Translations under genes and position numbers: made by a program
Shown here: positions 34,065-48,825 of the stretch, piece by piece
Position numbering within the stretch: the stretch's first letter is position 1
How the letters are laid out: every line of letters starts with the position of its first letter
Notes under the pieces: generated by a model
The model's input: only the letters and a program-made list of their open reading frames with translations
What the model was told of the DNA's origin: nothing
The model's database searches: none
NCBI GenBank assembly: GCA_902706235.1
Contig: CACSJR010000003.1
Location: 1 to 64,000, forward strand
Source of the DNA: Citrobacter sp. 18056
Lineage (GTDB): Bacteria > Pseudomonadota > Gammaproteobacteria > Enterobacterales > Enterobacteriaceae
Length of the DNA stretch: 64,000 bases
Direction: 5' to 3'

Positions 34065-36320
34065 ATGCATCTTACTGAGTTCTATAAAAACAATCGTGAT
34101 AAATGGTGGGGATTACCGCTCATCCTGCCATTGCTGCTTTTACCTGTTGCCCGCACTGCCAATACCTTTACCCACATAGATGGCGGTATCGTCTCGCTCT
34201 ATTATTTGCCGTTGGCATTGCTGCTGTCCCTGATGCTCTTTTTTGGCTGGAAAGCGTTGCCCGGCATAGTGTCAGGGATTTGGCTAGTGGTGGCGCAAGG
34301 CATGACTGTCCCTGAAACTATTGGCATCATCTTCCATTTTTTAATCCCTATTATCCTCAGTTGGGGCGGGTATCGGGTATTCGTACCGAGGCGGCATTTC
34401 ATTTCCTATGGCAGCACACGTTTGATGCCGCAACGTCTGTTCTGGCAGATGTTTTTCCCTGCGACTCTTTTTCAACTGTTGCTGCTGGCCTGCGTCTTTT
34501 TTAACATCCTTCCCGCGCGTATTTCGCTGGCCGGAACCGGGCCACTGACGCTGCACAGCCTGATTAACTATCAGTCGGTGTTAGTGGGCTGTTTAACCGG
34601 GGTTCCGCTCAGTTATCTGGTTATTCGGATCATCCGAAATCCGATGTATTTGCGCGCGTTCATCTCCCAGATGCGTCAACAAATTGACGCCAAAGTGAGT
34701 ACGGGCGAGATGATCGCCTGGTCACTTATCTTATTGATTATCATGGGCCTGCTTTTTATTCCTGCCGCAAATGCAGCCTCTATTTTCACCACCAATTATA
34801 CCCTCTCACTGCTGCTGCCGGTGATGCTGTGGGGCTCGATGCGTTTCGGCTATCGGCTGATGTCTATCGTCTGGACGGTGGTGCTGATAGTTAGTATTCA
34901 CTTCTACTACCGTTACATGCCGTCTTATCCGAGCTACAGCAACCAGCTGGCGATTACCTCATCCAGCTATCTTGTGTTCTCGTTTATCGTGGTGTACATG
35001 GCGATGCTGTCGACCCAACAGCGCTACATCCACGCCCGCGTGAAACGGATGGCGTTTATCGATCCCGTGGTTCAGATGCCGAATTTGTGGGCGCTGAGCC
35101 GCAAGCTCTCGAGCACACCGTGGTCAGTGCTGTGCTTCTTACGCATTCCTGAACTCGAAGTGCTGGGGCGTCATTACGGGATGATGGTGCGTATCCAGTA
35201 CAAACAAACGCTGGGGAAATGGCTTGAGCCGGAGCTCCACGACGGGGAGTGCACTTACCAGCTTTCCGGCCACGACCTCGTTATTCGACTGAATACGGAA
35301 GCTTATGAAGAGCGGATTGCCGCCATTGATGCGCGGATTAAAAGATTCCGTTTTGTTTGGGATGGAATGCCGCTGCAGCCGAACGTGGGGGTGAGTTACT
35401 GCCATGTGCGTTCCCCGGTGATGCAGCTGCCGATGCTGTTAGGTGAGCTGAGTACGATCGCTAACACCTCGCTGGTGACCGGTTCACCTGAAAACCTTCA
35501 GCATCGCAACGCCTCACATTTGCAGCAGGGCCTGAAAGATAAAATCACCATGATGAACCGGCTACAGCTGGCGCTGGAGCACGGTAATTTCAGCCTGATG
35601 GCGCAGCCGATTGTCGGCATGCGCGGCGACAGCTATCACGAAGTATTGCTGCGTCTGAATGGCGATAACGACCAGCTGATTTCCCCGGAAGTGTTTCTGC
35701 CGGTGGCCCACGAGTTTGGGCTTTCATCGCGGATCGACCTGTGGGTGCTGGAAAATACGCTGAAATTTATGGATAGCCGTCGTGAAACGCTGCCTGGTCT
35801 GCGATTGTCGGTGAATATTTCGCCCTCATCGGCCTGCGGATCACAGTTTCCGAAGACGGTATCCGACCTGCTAAAGCGCTATAACATTCAGGGCTGGCAG
35901 CTTATTTTTGAAATCACTGAAAATCACTCGCTGAGTCACCCGGACCAGGCCATGCTCAACATGGCGCAGCTTCAAGCTCTGGGATGCCGCATTGCCATTG
36001 ATGATTTCGGCACGGGCTATGCCAGCTACGCGCGACTGAAAAACGTCAGTGCCGATATCCTGAAAATCGACGGCAGCTTTATCCAGAATCTGCTGTCGAG
36101 CACTCTGGATTACCAAATTGTTTCGTCAATTTGCCAGCTGGCACGAATGAAGAACATGCAGGTGGTGGCTGAGTACGTTGAAACGGATGAAATCCGTGAG
36201 GCGGCGCTGAGCCTGGGAATTGATTATCTGCAGGGCTTTTATCTCGGCAAGCCAGAACCTTTAGAAGGTCTGGCTGCCGGGAATATCGAGCCTGTTACAT
36301 CAGGCGGCGATATCTGGTGA
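34065..36320 (+). CDS. pdeF: Cyclic di-GMP phosphodiesterase PdeF
   Basis: This 751-residue protein, formerly YfgF, is the same length as in E. coli. An N-terminal membrane part of about ten segments (1-310) is followed by a degenerate GGDEF domain (about 325-480, no GGDEF motif) and an EAL domain (about 500-740). The EAL-domain Glu is in HEVLLRL, with [24 protein letters not shown] and QGFYLGKP all present, so it should hydrolyse c-di-GMP. The 3' end overlaps the convergent ppx gene by 21 bases. Confidence 0.9.
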   Translation: MHLTEFYKNNRDKWWGLPLILPLLLLPVARTANTFTHIDGGIVSLYYLPLALLLSLMLFFGWKALPGIVSGIWLVVAQGMTVPETIGIIFHFLIPIILSWGGYRVFVPRRHFISYGSTRLMPQRLFWQMFFPATLFQLLLLACVFFNILPARISLAGTGPLTLHSLINYQSVLVGCLTGVPLSYLVIRIIRNPMYLRAFISQMRQQIDAKVSTGEMIAWSLILLIIMGLLFIPAANAASIFTTNYTLSLLLPVMLWGSMRFGYRLMSIVWTVVLIVSIHFYYRYMPSYPSYSNQLAITSSSYLVFSFIVVYMAMLSTQQRYIHARVKRMAFIDPVVQMPNLWALSRKLSSTPWSVLCFLRIPELEVLGRHYGMMVRIQYKQTLGKWLEPELHDGECTYQLSGHDLVIRLNTEAYEERIAAIDARIKRFRFVWDGMPLQPNVGVSYCHVRSPVMQLPMLLGELSTIANTSLVTGSPENLQHRNASHLQQGLKDKITMMNRLQLALEHGNFSLMAQPIVGMRGDSYHEVLLRLNGDNDQLISPEVFLPVAHEFGLSSRIDLWVLENTLKFMDSRRETLPGLRLSVNISPSSACGSQFPKTVSDLLKRYNIQGWQLIFEITENHSLSHPDQAMLNMAQLQALGCRIAIDDFGTGYASYARLKNVSADILKIDGSFIQNLLSSTLDYQIVSSICQLARMKNMQVVAEYVETDEIREAALSLGIDYLQGFYLGKPEPLEGLAAGNIEPVTSGGDIW

Positions 36321-37841
36321 TTCTTCTTCGGTAATTTTCAGCATCCAGCCGGTCACGCCTTGCCAGTACTGCTGCTCTTTTTCCAGATCGAGCAGTACCA
36401 GCGCGTTTTGACTAAACCAGTTGTGAGGGAAGCACAGTGTCCAGTGATTCGCTTCGGTGGTCAGTGTTAACGTCGGTGGCGTAGTCGTGGCCTGACGCTG
36501 GTTATTCAGCAATACGCCGAGGCGTAGCAGCTGGATCATCGGCAGGAATTGCTTCTTCTTAAACAGCGTAAAGCGCGGTAAATCGTCCAGCTTCACCCCT
36601 TTGCGGTGGTAACGCACCAGGGTTGCCATCAGCATCTGCTGCTCCTGGTTGAAGCCTGGTAAATCACTGTTTTGCAAAATGTACGCCGAATGGCGATGCA
36701 TCCCGCTGTGATTGATATTCAGTCCCACCTCATGCAGCATCGCGGCCCATTTCAGCAGGGCAGCCAGCTGTGGGTGCGCCTGTTTCGCGTTCTGTTGCAC
36801 CCACTGCTCATACATCTGATGGGTGGTTTCCAGCACGCGACGCGCCTGTTCGCGGTCGATATGATACTGACTGGCCAGACTTTCCGCGGTTCGGCTGCGG
36901 ATATCGTCATGGCGGAAGCGGCCTTCCATCTCATACAGCACGCCTTCGCGCAGCGCGCCGTCAGACAGGCGCAGCTCTTTGATAGCGAGTGAATCAAACA
37001 CGCCGCACAGAATCGCCAGGCCCGGCATAAAGACTGCCTGACGGTCTTCTGAAAGCCCAGGCAGACTGAGGGCGCTGAAGTTTTTGAACTTCAGCGCTTC
37101 TTCAACCAGCATCTCCAGGCGTTCCGGCGTGATGATGCCATCTTTCTCGCCCATTTCGACCAGCACTTCATGCACTGCTTTAATGGTGCCGGACGCGCCC
37201 ATGGCCACGTTCCAGCCCTGAATACGGTATTGCCAGGAGAGCGTTTCCAGTTTCTGCACCGCCGCAAGGCGCGCACGCTGGAAGTTCTCTTTGCTGATAA
37301 GACCACCAGGGAAGAACATTTGGGCAAAGCTCACGCAGCCCATACGACGGCTTTCAACCAGCTGCGGTGTAAAGTCTTCGCCGATGACCAGCTCCGTCGA
37401 ACCGCCGCCGATGTCGATAACCAGCTTGCGGCCTTTTTCCGGCTGCGTATGCTCCACGCCCATAAAAATCAGACGCGCTTCTTCATTTCCGGAAATGATT
37501 TCAATCGGGTAAGGGATCACTTTTTCCGCACGCTTCAAAAACTCCGGCGCGTTCAGCGCCTGGCGAAGCGTATGCGTGCCGACAATGCAGACGCTGGACG
37601 GAGGAAAACCTTGCAGGCGTTCCGCAAACAGTGACAGACAGGTCAGGCCGCGCTCTATCGCTTCTTCACTGAGCATATTGTCTTCATTCAGGCCATCGGC
37701 CAGATGGACGCGCTGTTTCAGGCGGCCAATGATTTGCAGCGCACCGTCAACGACGCGCGCGATAACCATATGAAAACTGTTCGATCCCAGGTCAACCGCA
37801 GCAATCTCCTGCGGTCGTGACGTTTTGGTTTTTATGGGCAT
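36300..37841 (-). CDS. ppx: Exopolyphosphatase Ppx
   Basis: This 513-residue Ppx/GppA-family enzyme releases orthophosphate from polyphosphate chains. The actin-like ATPase fold shows as [17 protein letters not shown] and [14 protein letters not shown]. The C-terminal HD-like region starts near residue 310. It follows ppk by 3 bases, making the classic ppk-ppx operon. It is convergent with pdeF. Confidence 0.94.
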   Translation of the reverse strand: MPIKTKTSRPQEIAAVDLGSNSFHMVIARVVDGALQIIGRLKQRVHLADGLNEDNMLSEEAIERGLTCLSLFAERLQGFPPSSVCIVGTHTLRQALNAPEFLKRAEKVIPYPIEIISGNEEARLIFMGVEHTQPEKGRKLVIDIGGGSTELVIGEDFTPQLVESRRMGCVSFAQMFFPGGLISKENFQRARLAAVQKLETLSWQYRIQGWNVAMGASGTIKAVHEVLVEMGEKDGIITPERLEMLVEEALKFKNFSALSLPGLSEDRQAVFMPGLAILCGVFDSLAIKELRLSDGALREGVLYEMEGRFRHDDIRSRTAESLASQYHIDREQARRVLETTHQMYEQWVQQNAKQAHPQLAALLKWAAMLHEVGLNINHSGMHRHSAYILQNSDLPGFNQEQQMLMATLVRYHRKGVKLDDLPRFTLFKKKQFLPMIQLLRLGVLLNNQRQATTTPPTLTLTTEANHWTLCFPHNWFSQNALVLLDLEKEQQYWQGVTGWMLKITEEESPDIAA

Positions 37842-37844
37842 AAA

Positions 37845-39905
37845 TTAATCGGGCTGCTCAAGTGATTTAATGTAGTCGTAGATCGCCAGCTGTGACCGGA
37901 CTTTGCGGCGGTTGCCGCGGGGCACGTAACGATTACTCAGTTCTTTGTCGATAAAACGGGCTTTCACAGTATCGCTAAATTGCAGATCGACGATATCCAG
38001 CACCTGTTGTTTCAGGCGTGGATCGAGGATCGGCGTAGCGACTTCAATTCGGTAATCGATATTGCGTGTCATCCAGTCAGCGGAAGAGAGCCACACTTTT
38101 TTCGTGCCGCCATCTTCAAAAATATAGAGCCTGTCGTGCTCAAGATAACGGTCAACGATACTGATGACGTTAATATTTTCGCTAATCCCTTCCAGCTGCG
38201 GAATAAGCGAACACATGCCGCGGATCAGCAGGTTCACCGGCACGCCGGAGCTGGACGCCGCATACAGACGATCGACCAGGCCTTTGTCGACCAGGTTGTT
38301 CAGCTTCAGGGTGATCCCCGATGGGCGACCGTTCTGAGCGTGGGCAATTTCGTTGTCGATCATGTCGTACAACAGGCGACGTGAGTTCTGCGGCGAGACC
38401 ATCAGATAATCGAAATTCACCGGACGGTACGGGTTCTCAATGAAGTTAAATACCCGGCGGACTTCGTTGGTGATCCGCGCATCGGCGGTCAGCAGCGAAT
38501 AGTCGGTATAAATTCGGGCGGTTTTTTCGTTGAAGTTACCGGTGCCGATATGCGCATAGCGCACCACGTCGTCGCCTTCCTTACGGGAGATAAGGAACAG
38601 TTTGGCGTGAATTTTCAGGCCTGGCGCAGAGAAGATAACGTGTACACCGGCTTCCGTCAGGCGCTTCGCCCAATGGATGTTGGCTTCTTCGTCAAAGCGC
38701 GCCTGTAGCTCAACCACGACCGTCACTTTTTTACCGTTGTGCGCCGCGTGGATCATCGAGTCAATAATGCGCGAGTCTTTTGCCACGCGGTAAATATTGA
38801 TTTTGATGGCCAGCACGCTCGGGTCAAACGAGGCCTGACGCAGCAGTTCCAGCACGTGCTCAAAGGTGTGATACGGGTAATAAAGCAGCACATCGCGCTG
38901 ACGAATGGCGTCGAAACCGTTGCGGAATTTATCGAACCAGATATGGCGCAGGCGCGGCAGCGGTTTGTTAACCAGGTTGGCTTTACCGACGTTCGGGAAG
39001 CTAATGAAATCTTTAAAGTTATGGTAGCGGCCGCCCGGCACGATGGAGTCATAGCGGGTGATGGCGAATTTCTTACGCAGCATCTCGACCATTGCATCAG
39101 GCATGTCGCGCTGATACACAAAGCGCACCGGCTCCGCCGTCAGGCGCTGTTTCAGGCTCGAGGACATCAACTCCATCAGGCTCGATTCCATCTCGTGCAC
39201 CAGGTCGTACTCGGCATCACGGGTCATTTTCATCGAGTAGGCATTCAGGGCGTCGTAATCGAAGAAGCCCTGGAAGATATCGTCCAGGCAGTAGCGCAGA
39301 ATGTTGTCGAGCAGGATCATCGGCTTGCGGCGACGCGGCGTTTCCGGCGGCAAATTAACGAAGCGCGGCACTTTATCAGACGGGATTTCCAGCAGGGCGT
39401 AGCTAATTTCTTCCCCGCGAATAATTTCTACTGCCAGATAGGTGTAATCATCTTTCAAGAACTGGACTAAATCCGTTTCGCGATTAATCAGAATCGGCGT
39501 GATGTGCTGGCGCAGGTAATGTTTGAAGTAGTGGCGTAACCAGCTTTGCTGATTGACCGATAACTGACGCTCGTTAATCAGGAAAATTTGATTGCGCGCC
39601 ATTTCGAGCAACAGCTCGTTATAAAGACTGTCAAATTCCTGGTCGGCTTTCAGCACGCGGGCCTGAATTTTTCCCAGAAGATGGCGGGAATGGGCGGTGA
39701 GGCCTTGTTCTTCACTGATGATAATGCGGCGTTTGAGTTCGGCAAAACGCACTTTATAGAACTCATCAAGGTTATTGGAGTAGATCCCCAAAAAACGCAT
39801 GCGTTCTATCAACGGGTTGCTTTTATCCGCTGCTTCCTGGAGAACGCGCTCGTTAAAGGATAACCAGCTCAGTTCTTTTTCGATATAAAGCTTATCCTGA
39901 CCCAT
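37845..39905 (-). CDS. ppk: Polyphosphate kinase Ppk1
   Basis: This 686-residue polyphosphate kinase (E. coli 688) makes polyphosphate from ATP at the membrane. The N-terminal [21 protein letters not shown] is typical; the autophosphorylated His lies in [14 protein letters not shown], and a second conserved segment is [15 protein letters not shown]. It is first in the operon with ppx. Upstream 190 bases lead to purN, with no other gene. Confidence 0.95.
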   Translation of the reverse strand: MGQDKLYIEKELSWLSFNERVLQEAADKSNPLIERMRFLGIYSNNLDEFYKVRFAELKRRIIISEEQGLTAHSRHLLGKIQARVLKADQEFDSLYNELLLEMARNQIFLINERQLSVNQQSWLRHYFKHYLRQHITPILINRETDLVQFLKDDYTYLAVEIIRGEEISYALLEIPSDKVPRFVNLPPETPRRRKPMILLDNILRYCLDDIFQGFFDYDALNAYSMKMTRDAEYDLVHEMESSLMELMSSSLKQRLTAEPVRFVYQRDMPDAMVEMLRKKFAITRYDSIVPGGRYHNFKDFISFPNVGKANLVNKPLPRLRHIWFDKFRNGFDAIRQRDVLLYYPYHTFEHVLELLRQASFDPSVLAIKINIYRVAKDSRIIDSMIHAAHNGKKVTVVVELQARFDEEANIHWAKRLTEAGVHVIFSAPGLKIHAKLFLISRKEGDDVVRYAHIGTGNFNEKTARIYTDYSLLTADARITNEVRRVFNFIENPYRPVNFDYLMVSPQNSRRLLYDMIDNEIAHAQNGRPSGITLKLNNLVDKGLVDRLYAASSSGVPVNLLIRGMCSLIPQLEGISENINVISIVDRYLEHDRLYIFEDGGTKKVWLSSADWMTRNIDYRIEVATPILDPRLKQQVLDIVDLQFSDTVKARFIDKELSNRYVPRGNRRKVRSQLAIYDYIKSLEQPD

Positions 39906-40096
39906 TACTACTCACACTCCGGTTGATTGACGCGGACAGCCCTCACATTATGGCGAGCTTTGACCAGTGATGTCCAACTGTGCCAGGTAAGTATGACAAT
40001 AATCTGTTTGTCGTGAACCTGCGATAACGTTTTTTTATTATTCAGCGGTATGGGAGAGGGGAAAAGCGCCTGTCGCGATGGACAGGCGGCCTGCAA

Positions 40097-40737
40097 CTAC
40101 GCTTCGGAGGCGTAGCCTTGCGCGGGGAGCTGAACACCGTCCAGCCATGCGCTGTTGTCTTTCATTGCCAGACGTCCGTCGACAAACCAGCTCACCACCA
40201 GCGGGTAAATGGCGTGCTCCTGGTGCTGAACGCGAGCGGTAATGTCATCTTCCGTGTCACCGGCGAACACCGGCACGTTGGCCTGTAAAATAACCGGGCC
40301 GCCGTCGAGTTCGTCCGTCACGAAGTGCACGGAGGTGCCGTGCTCTTCGTCGCCGTTTTCCAGCACCTGACGATGGGTATTCAGGCCGGGGTATTTCGGC
40401 AGCAGGGAAGGGTGGATATTCAGCAGACGCCCATGATAATGCGCCACGAACGCCGGACTCAGAATGCGCATGTAGCCTGCCAGCACCACAACATCAGGGG
40501 CGTAGGCGTCAATTTCCTGAATCAGCTCGCGGTCAAATGCTTCGCGGTTGGGAAACTGACTGGCGCTCAGCGCATGCGCCGGGATCGTTGCTTCACGGGC
40601 GCGCTCAAGGCCGAACGCGTCGGCCTTATTGCTGAAAACAGCCCGCAGGGTGCCATTGATTTTCTTCTGCTTGCAGGCGTCGATAATCGCCTGCAAATTG
40701 CTTCCGTTACCAGAAATCAGCACCACAATATTTTTCA

Positions 40738-40738
<1 letters not shown>
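40097..40738 (-). CDS. purN: Phosphoribosylglycinamide formyltransferase PurN
   Basis: This 213-residue enzyme transfers the formyl group of 10-formyl-THF to GAR in purine synthesis. The start VVLISGNGSNLQAIIDACK, the catalytic HPSLLPKYPGLNTH, and HFVTDELDGGPVILQ (Asp144-like) identify it. The start overlaps the purM stop by one base (TAATG), so the two are translationally coupled. Confidence 0.95.
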
Positions 40739-41796
<1,058 letters not shown>

Positions 41797-41830
41797 TTAG
41801 CAAATAAAATCGGCGCTATTCTAACAGTCT

Positions 41831-41846
41831 AAGCAAACGTTTGCGA
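41831..41846. promoter_or_regulatory. PurR operator at purM
   Basis: AAGCAAACGTTTGCGA contains the 12-bp palindrome GCAAACGTTTGC and matches the PurR box (ACGCAAACGTTTNCGT) well. Position before purM is as in E. coli. Confidence 0.85.
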
Positions 41847-41910
41847 GCCTGGGCGCGGGATATCTTTTGTTGACGTTTTTTTACACACTTTCAGCATTCG
41901 TTCAGTCAAA

Positions 41911-42001
41911 TTTGAACCCGTTCACGAAAATGAAACCGGGTACATTTTAATGCTTGCAGGTTATTGCTACAGCACACAATATTCCACTGAAACCGGTTTC
42001 T
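41911..42001. promoter_or_regulatory. Operator cluster upstream of bglK
   Basis: TGAAACCGGTTTC at 41988-42000, with a perfect GAAACCGGTTTC core, resembles the AscG-type LacI-family operator. A related TGAAACCGGGTACA lies at 41931-41944 and TGAACCCGTTCA at 41913-41924. Three such sites in 90 bases suggest looping or cooperative repression of bglK by a LacI-family regulator encoded elsewhere. Confidence 0.55.
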
Positions 42002-42029
42002 GAAATTGCCGTCAGGAGGAGTAAAGCAC

Positions 42030-44349
<2,320 letters not shown>

Positions 44350-44377
44350 TTTTGCGCGATTGATTCACTGAAAGATA

Positions 44378-44405
44378 AAACCTCGCTTCGGCGGGGTTTA
44401 TTTTT
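44378..44405 (+). terminator. Terminator after the GH1 gene
   Basis: AAACCTCGC-ttcg-GCGGGGTTT with a stable UUCG loop and a following T-rich run is a clear rho-independent terminator. Confidence 0.85.
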
Positions 44406-44495
44406 ATCCTTACTTTATAATGAGTAACAATGTGTTAATCACTTTGCTTGATCCCCGTCAATGAGAACGGGTATGGCGCTGCCTGCAAAAAGCGG

Positions 44496-44516
44496 TATAA
44501 TCCGGCGATTTTTTTG
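44496..44516 (+). promoter_or_regulatory. upp promoter with UTP-sensing start
   Basis: TATAAT (44496-44501) is followed by GATTTTTTTG at the start site. In E. coli upp the same G-A-T-run causes UTP-dependent reiterative transcription and start-site choice, so high UTP lowers expression. The arrangement here suggests the same control. Confidence 0.75.
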
Positions 44517-44542
44517 TGGTTGCCCCTCAGAGGAGAAAGAGA

Positions 44543-45169
44543 ATGAAGATTGTGGAAGTGAAACACCCGCTCGTAAAACACAAGCTGGGCCTGATGCGTG
44601 AGCATGACATCAGCACCAAACGCTTCCGTGAACTCGCCTCAGAAGTGGGCAGCTTGCTGACTTATGAAGCAACGTCTGACCTGGAAACTGAAACTGTCAC
44701 CATTGAAGGCTGGAACGGCCCGGTGCAGGTCGAGCAGATCAAAGGCAAGAAAATTACCGTTGTGCCAATCCTGCGTGCAGGCCTGGGCATGATGGAAGGC
44801 GTACTGGAGCACGTTCCGAGTGCGCGTATCAGTGTGGTCGGCATCTACCGTAATGAAGAAACCCTCGAGCCGGTACCGTACTTCCAGAAGCTGGTGTCAA
44901 ACATCGACGAACGTATGGCGCTGGTGGTTGACCCGATGCTGGCAACCGGCGGCTCTATGATCGCCACTATCGACCTGCTGAAAAACGCAGGCTGCACCAG
45001 CATTAAGGTGCTGGTTCTGGTTGCGGCTCCGGAAGGTATTGCAGCGCTGGAGAAAGCGCACCCGGATGTAGAACTCTACACCGCGTCCATTGACCAGGGC
45101 CTTAACGAGCACGGATACATTATTCCTGGCCTCGGCGATGCCGGTGACAAGATTTTTGGTACCAAATAA
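44543..45169 (+). CDS. upp: Uracil phosphoribosyltransferase
   Basis: This 208-residue enzyme converts uracil and PRPP to UMP and is nearly identical to E. coli Upp ([20 protein letters not shown] start). The PRPP loop is [11 protein letters not shown] and the uracil loop [15 protein letters not shown] precedes the ATG at 44543. It forms an operon with uraA, with a terminator between. Confidence 0.96.
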   Translation: MKIVEVKHPLVKHKLGLMREHDISTKRFRELASEVGSLLTYEATSDLETETVTIEGWNGPVQVEQIKGKKITVVPILRAGLGMMEGVLEHVPSARISVVGIYRNEETLEPVPYFQKLVSNIDERMALVVDPMLATGGSMIATIDLLKNAGCTSIKVLVLVAAPEGIAALEKAHPDVELYTASIDQGLNEHGYIIPGLGDAGDKIFGTK

Positions 45170-45185
45170 AAGATTCATTAAAAAT

Positions 45186-45213
45186 AGCCGACTTTGAGAG
45201 TCGGCTTTTTTTT
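45186..45213 (+). terminator. Terminator/attenuator between upp and uraA
   Basis: AGCCGACT-ttgag-AGTCGGCT is followed by an eight-T run. It lies between upp and uraA, so it probably sets the ratio of the two. Confidence 0.85.
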
Positions 45214-45263
45214 GACTAAAACACACCAATACAAACAACAACACTCAGACAGAGGATAAACCT

Positions 45264-46550
45264 ATGACGCGCCGCGCTATCGGGGTAAGTGAAAGACCGC
45301 CACTTTTGCAGACCATCCCGCTTAGTTTGCAGCATCTGTTCGCCATGTTTGGCGCGACGGTGCTGGTACCTTTCCTGTTTCACATCAACCCGGCAACGGT
45401 TCTGCTGTTCAACGGTATCGGCACGCTGATGTATCTGTTCATCTGCAAGGGCAAAATCCCGGCCTATCTCGGTTCAAGCTTTGCGTTTATTTCCCCGGTG
45501 CTGCTGCTGTTACCTTTGGGCTATGAAGTGGCGCTCGGCGGCTTCATTATGTGCGGCGTGCTGTTCTGCCTGGTGTCGTTCATCGTCAAAAAAGCGGGCA
45601 CCGGATGGCTGGACGTGATGTTCCCTCCGGCCGCGATGGGGGCGATTGTCGCAGTTATCGGCCTGGAACTGGCGCATGTGGCGGCTGACATGGCTGGCCT
45701 GCTTCCAGCGGCGGGTACGGCACCAAATACCACCAGCATCATGATTTCACTGATAACGTTGGGCGTAACGGTGTTCAGCTCCGTGCTGTTCCGCGGTTTC
45801 CTGGCGATCATCCCAATTCTGATTGGCGTGCTGACCGGTTACGCGCTGTCGTTTGCGGTCGGTATCGTAGACACTTCCGCAATTGCACAGGCTCCGTGGT
45901 TTGCGTTGCCAACCTTCTACACTCCGCGCTTTGAGTGGTTTGCTATCTTCACTATTCTGCCTGCTGCCCTGGTGGTTATCGCTGAGCACGTCGGCCACCT
46001 GGTGGTGACCGCAAACATCGTCAAAAAAGATCTGATCCGCGACCCGGGCCTGCATCGTTCGATGTTTGCCAACGGCCTGTCGACCATCATTTCCGGTTTC
46101 TTTGGTTCCACGCCAAATACCACTTACGGTGAAAACATTGGCGTTATGGCCATCACCCGCGTGTACAGCACCTGGGTTATTGGTGGCGCGGCGATTATCG
46201 CCATCCTGCTGTCCTGCGTCGGTAAACTGGCTGCGGCGATTCAAATCATTCCGGTCCCGGTTATCGGCGGTGTGTCACTGCTGCTGTACGGGGTGATTGG
46301 CGCATCGGGTATTCGCGTTCTGATTGAATCAAAAGTCGATTACAACAAGACGCAAAACCTGATGCTGACCGCCGTTATTCTGATCATCGGCGTCAGCGGG
46401 GCGACTGTCCACATCGGTGCAGCAGAGCTGAAAGGCATGGCGCTGGCGACTATCGTGGGTGTGGCCCTGAGCCTTATCTTCAAACTGATAAGCGTTCTGC
46501 GCCCGGAAGAAGTGGTGCTTGATCCGGCGGATAGCGATAAAACAGCGTAA
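45264..46550 (+). CDS. uraA: Uracil permease UraA
   Basis: This 428-residue NCS2 uracil/proton symporter has about fourteen membrane segments. PLSLQHLFAMFGATVLVP begins the fold; the substrate region includes the conserved glutamate in LPAALVVIAEHVGH and PNTTYGENIGVMA. The product feeds Upp. hda follows about 100 bases later. Confidence 0.95.
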   Translation: MTRRAIGVSERPPLLQTIPLSLQHLFAMFGATVLVPFLFHINPATVLLFNGIGTLMYLFICKGKIPAYLGSSFAFISPVLLLLPLGYEVALGGFIMCGVLFCLVSFIVKKAGTGWLDVMFPPAAMGAIVAVIGLELAHVAADMAGLLPAAGTAPNTTSIMISLITLGVTVFSSVLFRGFLAIIPILIGVLTGYALSFAVGIVDTSAIAQAPWFALPTFYTPRFEWFAIFTILPAALVVIAEHVGHLVVTANIVKKDLIRDPGLHRSMFANGLSTIISGFFGSTPNTTYGENIGVMAITRVYSTWVIGGAAIIAILLSCVGKLAAAIQIIPVPVIGGVSLLLYGVIGASGIRVLIESKVDYNKTQNLMLTAVILIIGVSGATVHIGAAELKGMALATIVGVALSLIFKLISVLRPEEVVLDPADSDKTA

Positions 46551-46648
46551 CGATCGATCAACCGGGCGGGACTTCCCGCCCGGTTCTCTCATTCGCGGAT
46601 CTTGTGTTACACTCACCGCGTTTTTAGCAGTTCCATGTTGAGGTCACT

Positions 46649-47350
46649 CTGAACGCTCCGGCTCAGCTCTCTTTGCCACTCTATCTTCCCGACGACGAAA
46701 CCTTTGCGAGTTTCTGGGCGGGTGATAACTCTTCTTTACTTGCCGCAGTGCAAACCATGCTGCGTCAGGATCACAGCGGATACATTTACGTCTGGTCGCG
46801 CGAAGGTGCTGGCCGCAGTCATTTGCTGCACGCAGCGTGCGCCGAGCTTTCACAGCGTGGCGACGCCGTCGGCTATGTTCCGCTGGATAAACGTACCTGG
46901 TTCGTCCCGGAGGTGCTGGAAGGCATGGAGCATCTGGCGCTGGTGTGCATCGATAATATCGAATGTGTGGCAGGGGATGAACCGTGGGAAATGGCGATTT
47001 TTAATCTGTACAACCGCATTCTCGAATCGGGCAAAACGCGTCTGCTGATCACCGGCGATCGTCCACCACGCCAGCTGAATGTTGCTCTGCCGGATCTCGC
47101 GTCTCGTCTCGACTGGGGGCAAATCTACAAGCTGCAACCGCTGTCCGATGAAGACAAACTTCAGGCGTTACAGTTGCGCGCCAAAATGCGTGGGTTTGAG
47201 ATGCCGGAAGACGTCTGCCGCTTCCTGATGAAGCGCCTCGATCGCGAAACCCGCACCCTGTTTATGACGCTCGATCAGCTCGATCGCGCGTCGATTACCG
47301 CTCAACGCAAACTGACCATCCCGTTTGTAAAAGAGATCCTGAAACTGTAG
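46649..47350 (+). CDS. hda: DnaA regulatory inactivator Hda
   Basis: This 233-residue AAA+ protein promotes hydrolysis of DnaA-ATP together with the sliding clamp, limiting re-initiation. The frame starts at CTG (46649), read as [14 protein letters not shown], whose QLSLPLYL is the clamp-binding motif. The only ATG-like alternative in frame (46673) would delete that motif. GAGG lies 5 bases upstream. The E. coli gene also starts at CTG and its protein is 233 residues, in agreement. The P-loop is the degenerate [10 protein letters not shown]. Confidence 0.93.
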   Translation: MNAPAQLSLPLYLPDDETFASFWAGDNSSLLAAVQTMLRQDHSGYIYVWSREGAGRSHLLHAACAELSQRGDAVGYVPLDKRTWFVPEVLEGMEHLALVCIDNIECVAGDEPWEMAIFNLYNRILESGKTRLLITGDRPPRQLNVALPDLASRLDWGQIYKLQPLSDEDKLQALQLRAKMRGFEMPEDVCRFLMKRLDRETRTLFMTLDQLDRASITAQRKLTIPFVKEILKL

Positions 47351-47382
47351 GCCCGGCAAGCAACGCGCCGCCGGGCACGACA
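47351..47382. repeat. REP-like palindrome after hda
   Basis: GCCCGGC-aagcaacgcgcc-GCCGGGC is a GC-rich hairpin of the REP type between convergent hda and the M17 peptidase gene. It could also protect either 3' end. Confidence 0.6.
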
Positions 47383-48822
47383 TCACTTCAAATCATCCAA
47401 TAGATGCTGCATCAACAGCGGAATTGGTCGGCCTGATGCAACGCTTTTACCACTCTCACGCCACAATGCCGTACCGCTGACATCCAGATGCGCCCACGGA
47501 ATTTCCGGTGGGCAGAAATGATGTAGCAACCACGCGGCCGACGCGCTGATCGCCGCATTATTCGTCGGCGTATTACACAAATCGGCAATCGCGCTTTCGG
47601 TCTGTTTTTTCATTCGTCCGTCGAGCGGCAGCGACCATACCTCGTCGCCGCTTTTTTTCCCGGCCTGAACCAGTTGCTCGCGCAACATCTCGTTTTGCGT
47701 CATTAACCCATTCAGCTCATAGCCCAGTGCTTTAACCACTGCACCGGTCAACGTCGCCATATCGATAATGAAATGGGTCTGCGGATGACGCTGGCTGGCC
47801 CAGGCAATCGCATCGGCTAGAACCAGACGCCCCTCAGCATCGGTGTTATTGATTTCCACCGTCATCCCATTACAGGCCCGCGCGACGCTGCCGGGCTGCA
47901 TCGCGTCCGGCCCGATGGCGTTTTCGGCTAGCGCCAATACACCCATCACCCGCACCGGCAGGGCCAGTTCCGCGATACTCAGCATCAGGCCGAGTACGTT
48001 TGCCGCGCCGCACATGTCGTATTTCATGGTGTACATGCCGGCGCCTTCTTTCAGCCACAGGCCGCCGGTATCAAACGTAATGCCTTTCCCAACGTAGCTG
48101 CGCACCGGGCCGTCTTTCGCCCCGTCATAATGAATCGCCAGCAGGCGGGGAGGGCGAGTTGAGCCTTTCCCAACGGCGTGCAGCAGCCCCAGGCCTTGCG
48201 TCTGAATGGCGTGTTCGTCCAGCACTTCGCAATGCAGCGTAGAAAAATGCGCACACAGGCGCTGAGCTTCCTCCACCACAAACTGCGGGGTACAGGTTTC
48301 CGAAGGGATATCCGCCAGGCGACGTGCCGCCAGCATCCCGTAGGCGATCGCGTGCTGCTGACAAAATGTCTCATGCAGCGTTTCCTGCTGCGATGACAGA
48401 CAGAACCCGGTCAGGCATTTGATCCGCTTGCGCGCCGTTTTACCGCTTTTCAGGCCGAGATCGTCCAGGCTGTGATCGAGATTGAAAACCCAACGCAGAA
48501 CAGGATCACGCACGCCGCTTTCAGTGAGCAAGGTACAATCCAGTACCACGTTTTCGCTGACGGGCTTTTTGAATAACGGGCGCAGAGAGGTAAGCAGTTC
48601 TTCGGTCTGCATATCCTGCCACGCGGCGTCAGGAATCATTGTAATGCGGGCAAACGGCAGACAGCCAAATTGACAGTCTGCCAGCTGACCCTTTCGGGCC
48701 TGGGCGACCATTTCGTCCAGCAGCGGAATGTCGAACGCTTCCAGCAGCGGGCTGCCAGGTGAGGTAATCAAATGACTGCCGCGCGGTACGGCTGAAGGTT
48801 CGGTGACTAAACGAAATTCCAT
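47383..48822 (-). CDS. M17 leucyl-aminopeptidase-family peptidase
   Basis: This 479-residue M17 metallopeptidase has a divergent N-terminal half, then VGKGITFDTGGLWLKEG (first metal Asp and Lys) and the family signature NNTDAEGRLVLADA. Two metal ions and a catalytic Arg are expected. E. coli pepA and pepB are distinct from it. It is the last gene of a three-gene operon with a PTS IIC gene and a glycosylasparaginase gene (gap 3 bases), suggesting it trims a peptide released from the same substrate. Confidence 0.88.
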   Translation of the reverse strand: MEFRLVTEPSAVPRGSHLITSPGSPLLEAFDIPLLDEMVAQARKGQLADCQFGCLPFARITMIPDAAWQDMQTEELLTSLRPLFKKPVSENVVLDCTLLTESGVRDPVLRWVFNLDHSLDDLGLKSGKTARKRIKCLTGFCLSSQQETLHETFCQQHAIAYGMLAARRLADIPSETCTPQFVVEEAQRLCAHFSTLHCEVLDEHAIQTQGLGLLHAVGKGSTRPPRLLAIHYDGAKDGPVRSYVGKGITFDTGGLWLKEGAGMYTMKYDMCGAANVLGLMLSIAELALPVRVMGVLALAENAIGPDAMQPGSVARACNGMTVEINNTDAEGRLVLADAIAWASQRHPQTHFIIDMATLTGAVVKALGYELNGLMTQNEMLREQLVQAGKKSGDEVWSLPLDGRMKKQTESAIADLCNTPTNNAAISASAAWLLHHFCPPEIPWAHLDVSGTALWRESGKSVASGRPIPLLMQHLLDDLK

Positions 48823-48825
48823 GAT

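Noticed and set aside
38739-39470. Plus-strand ORF of 243 codons opposite ppk
   Set aside because: It is an antisense shadow of ppk.
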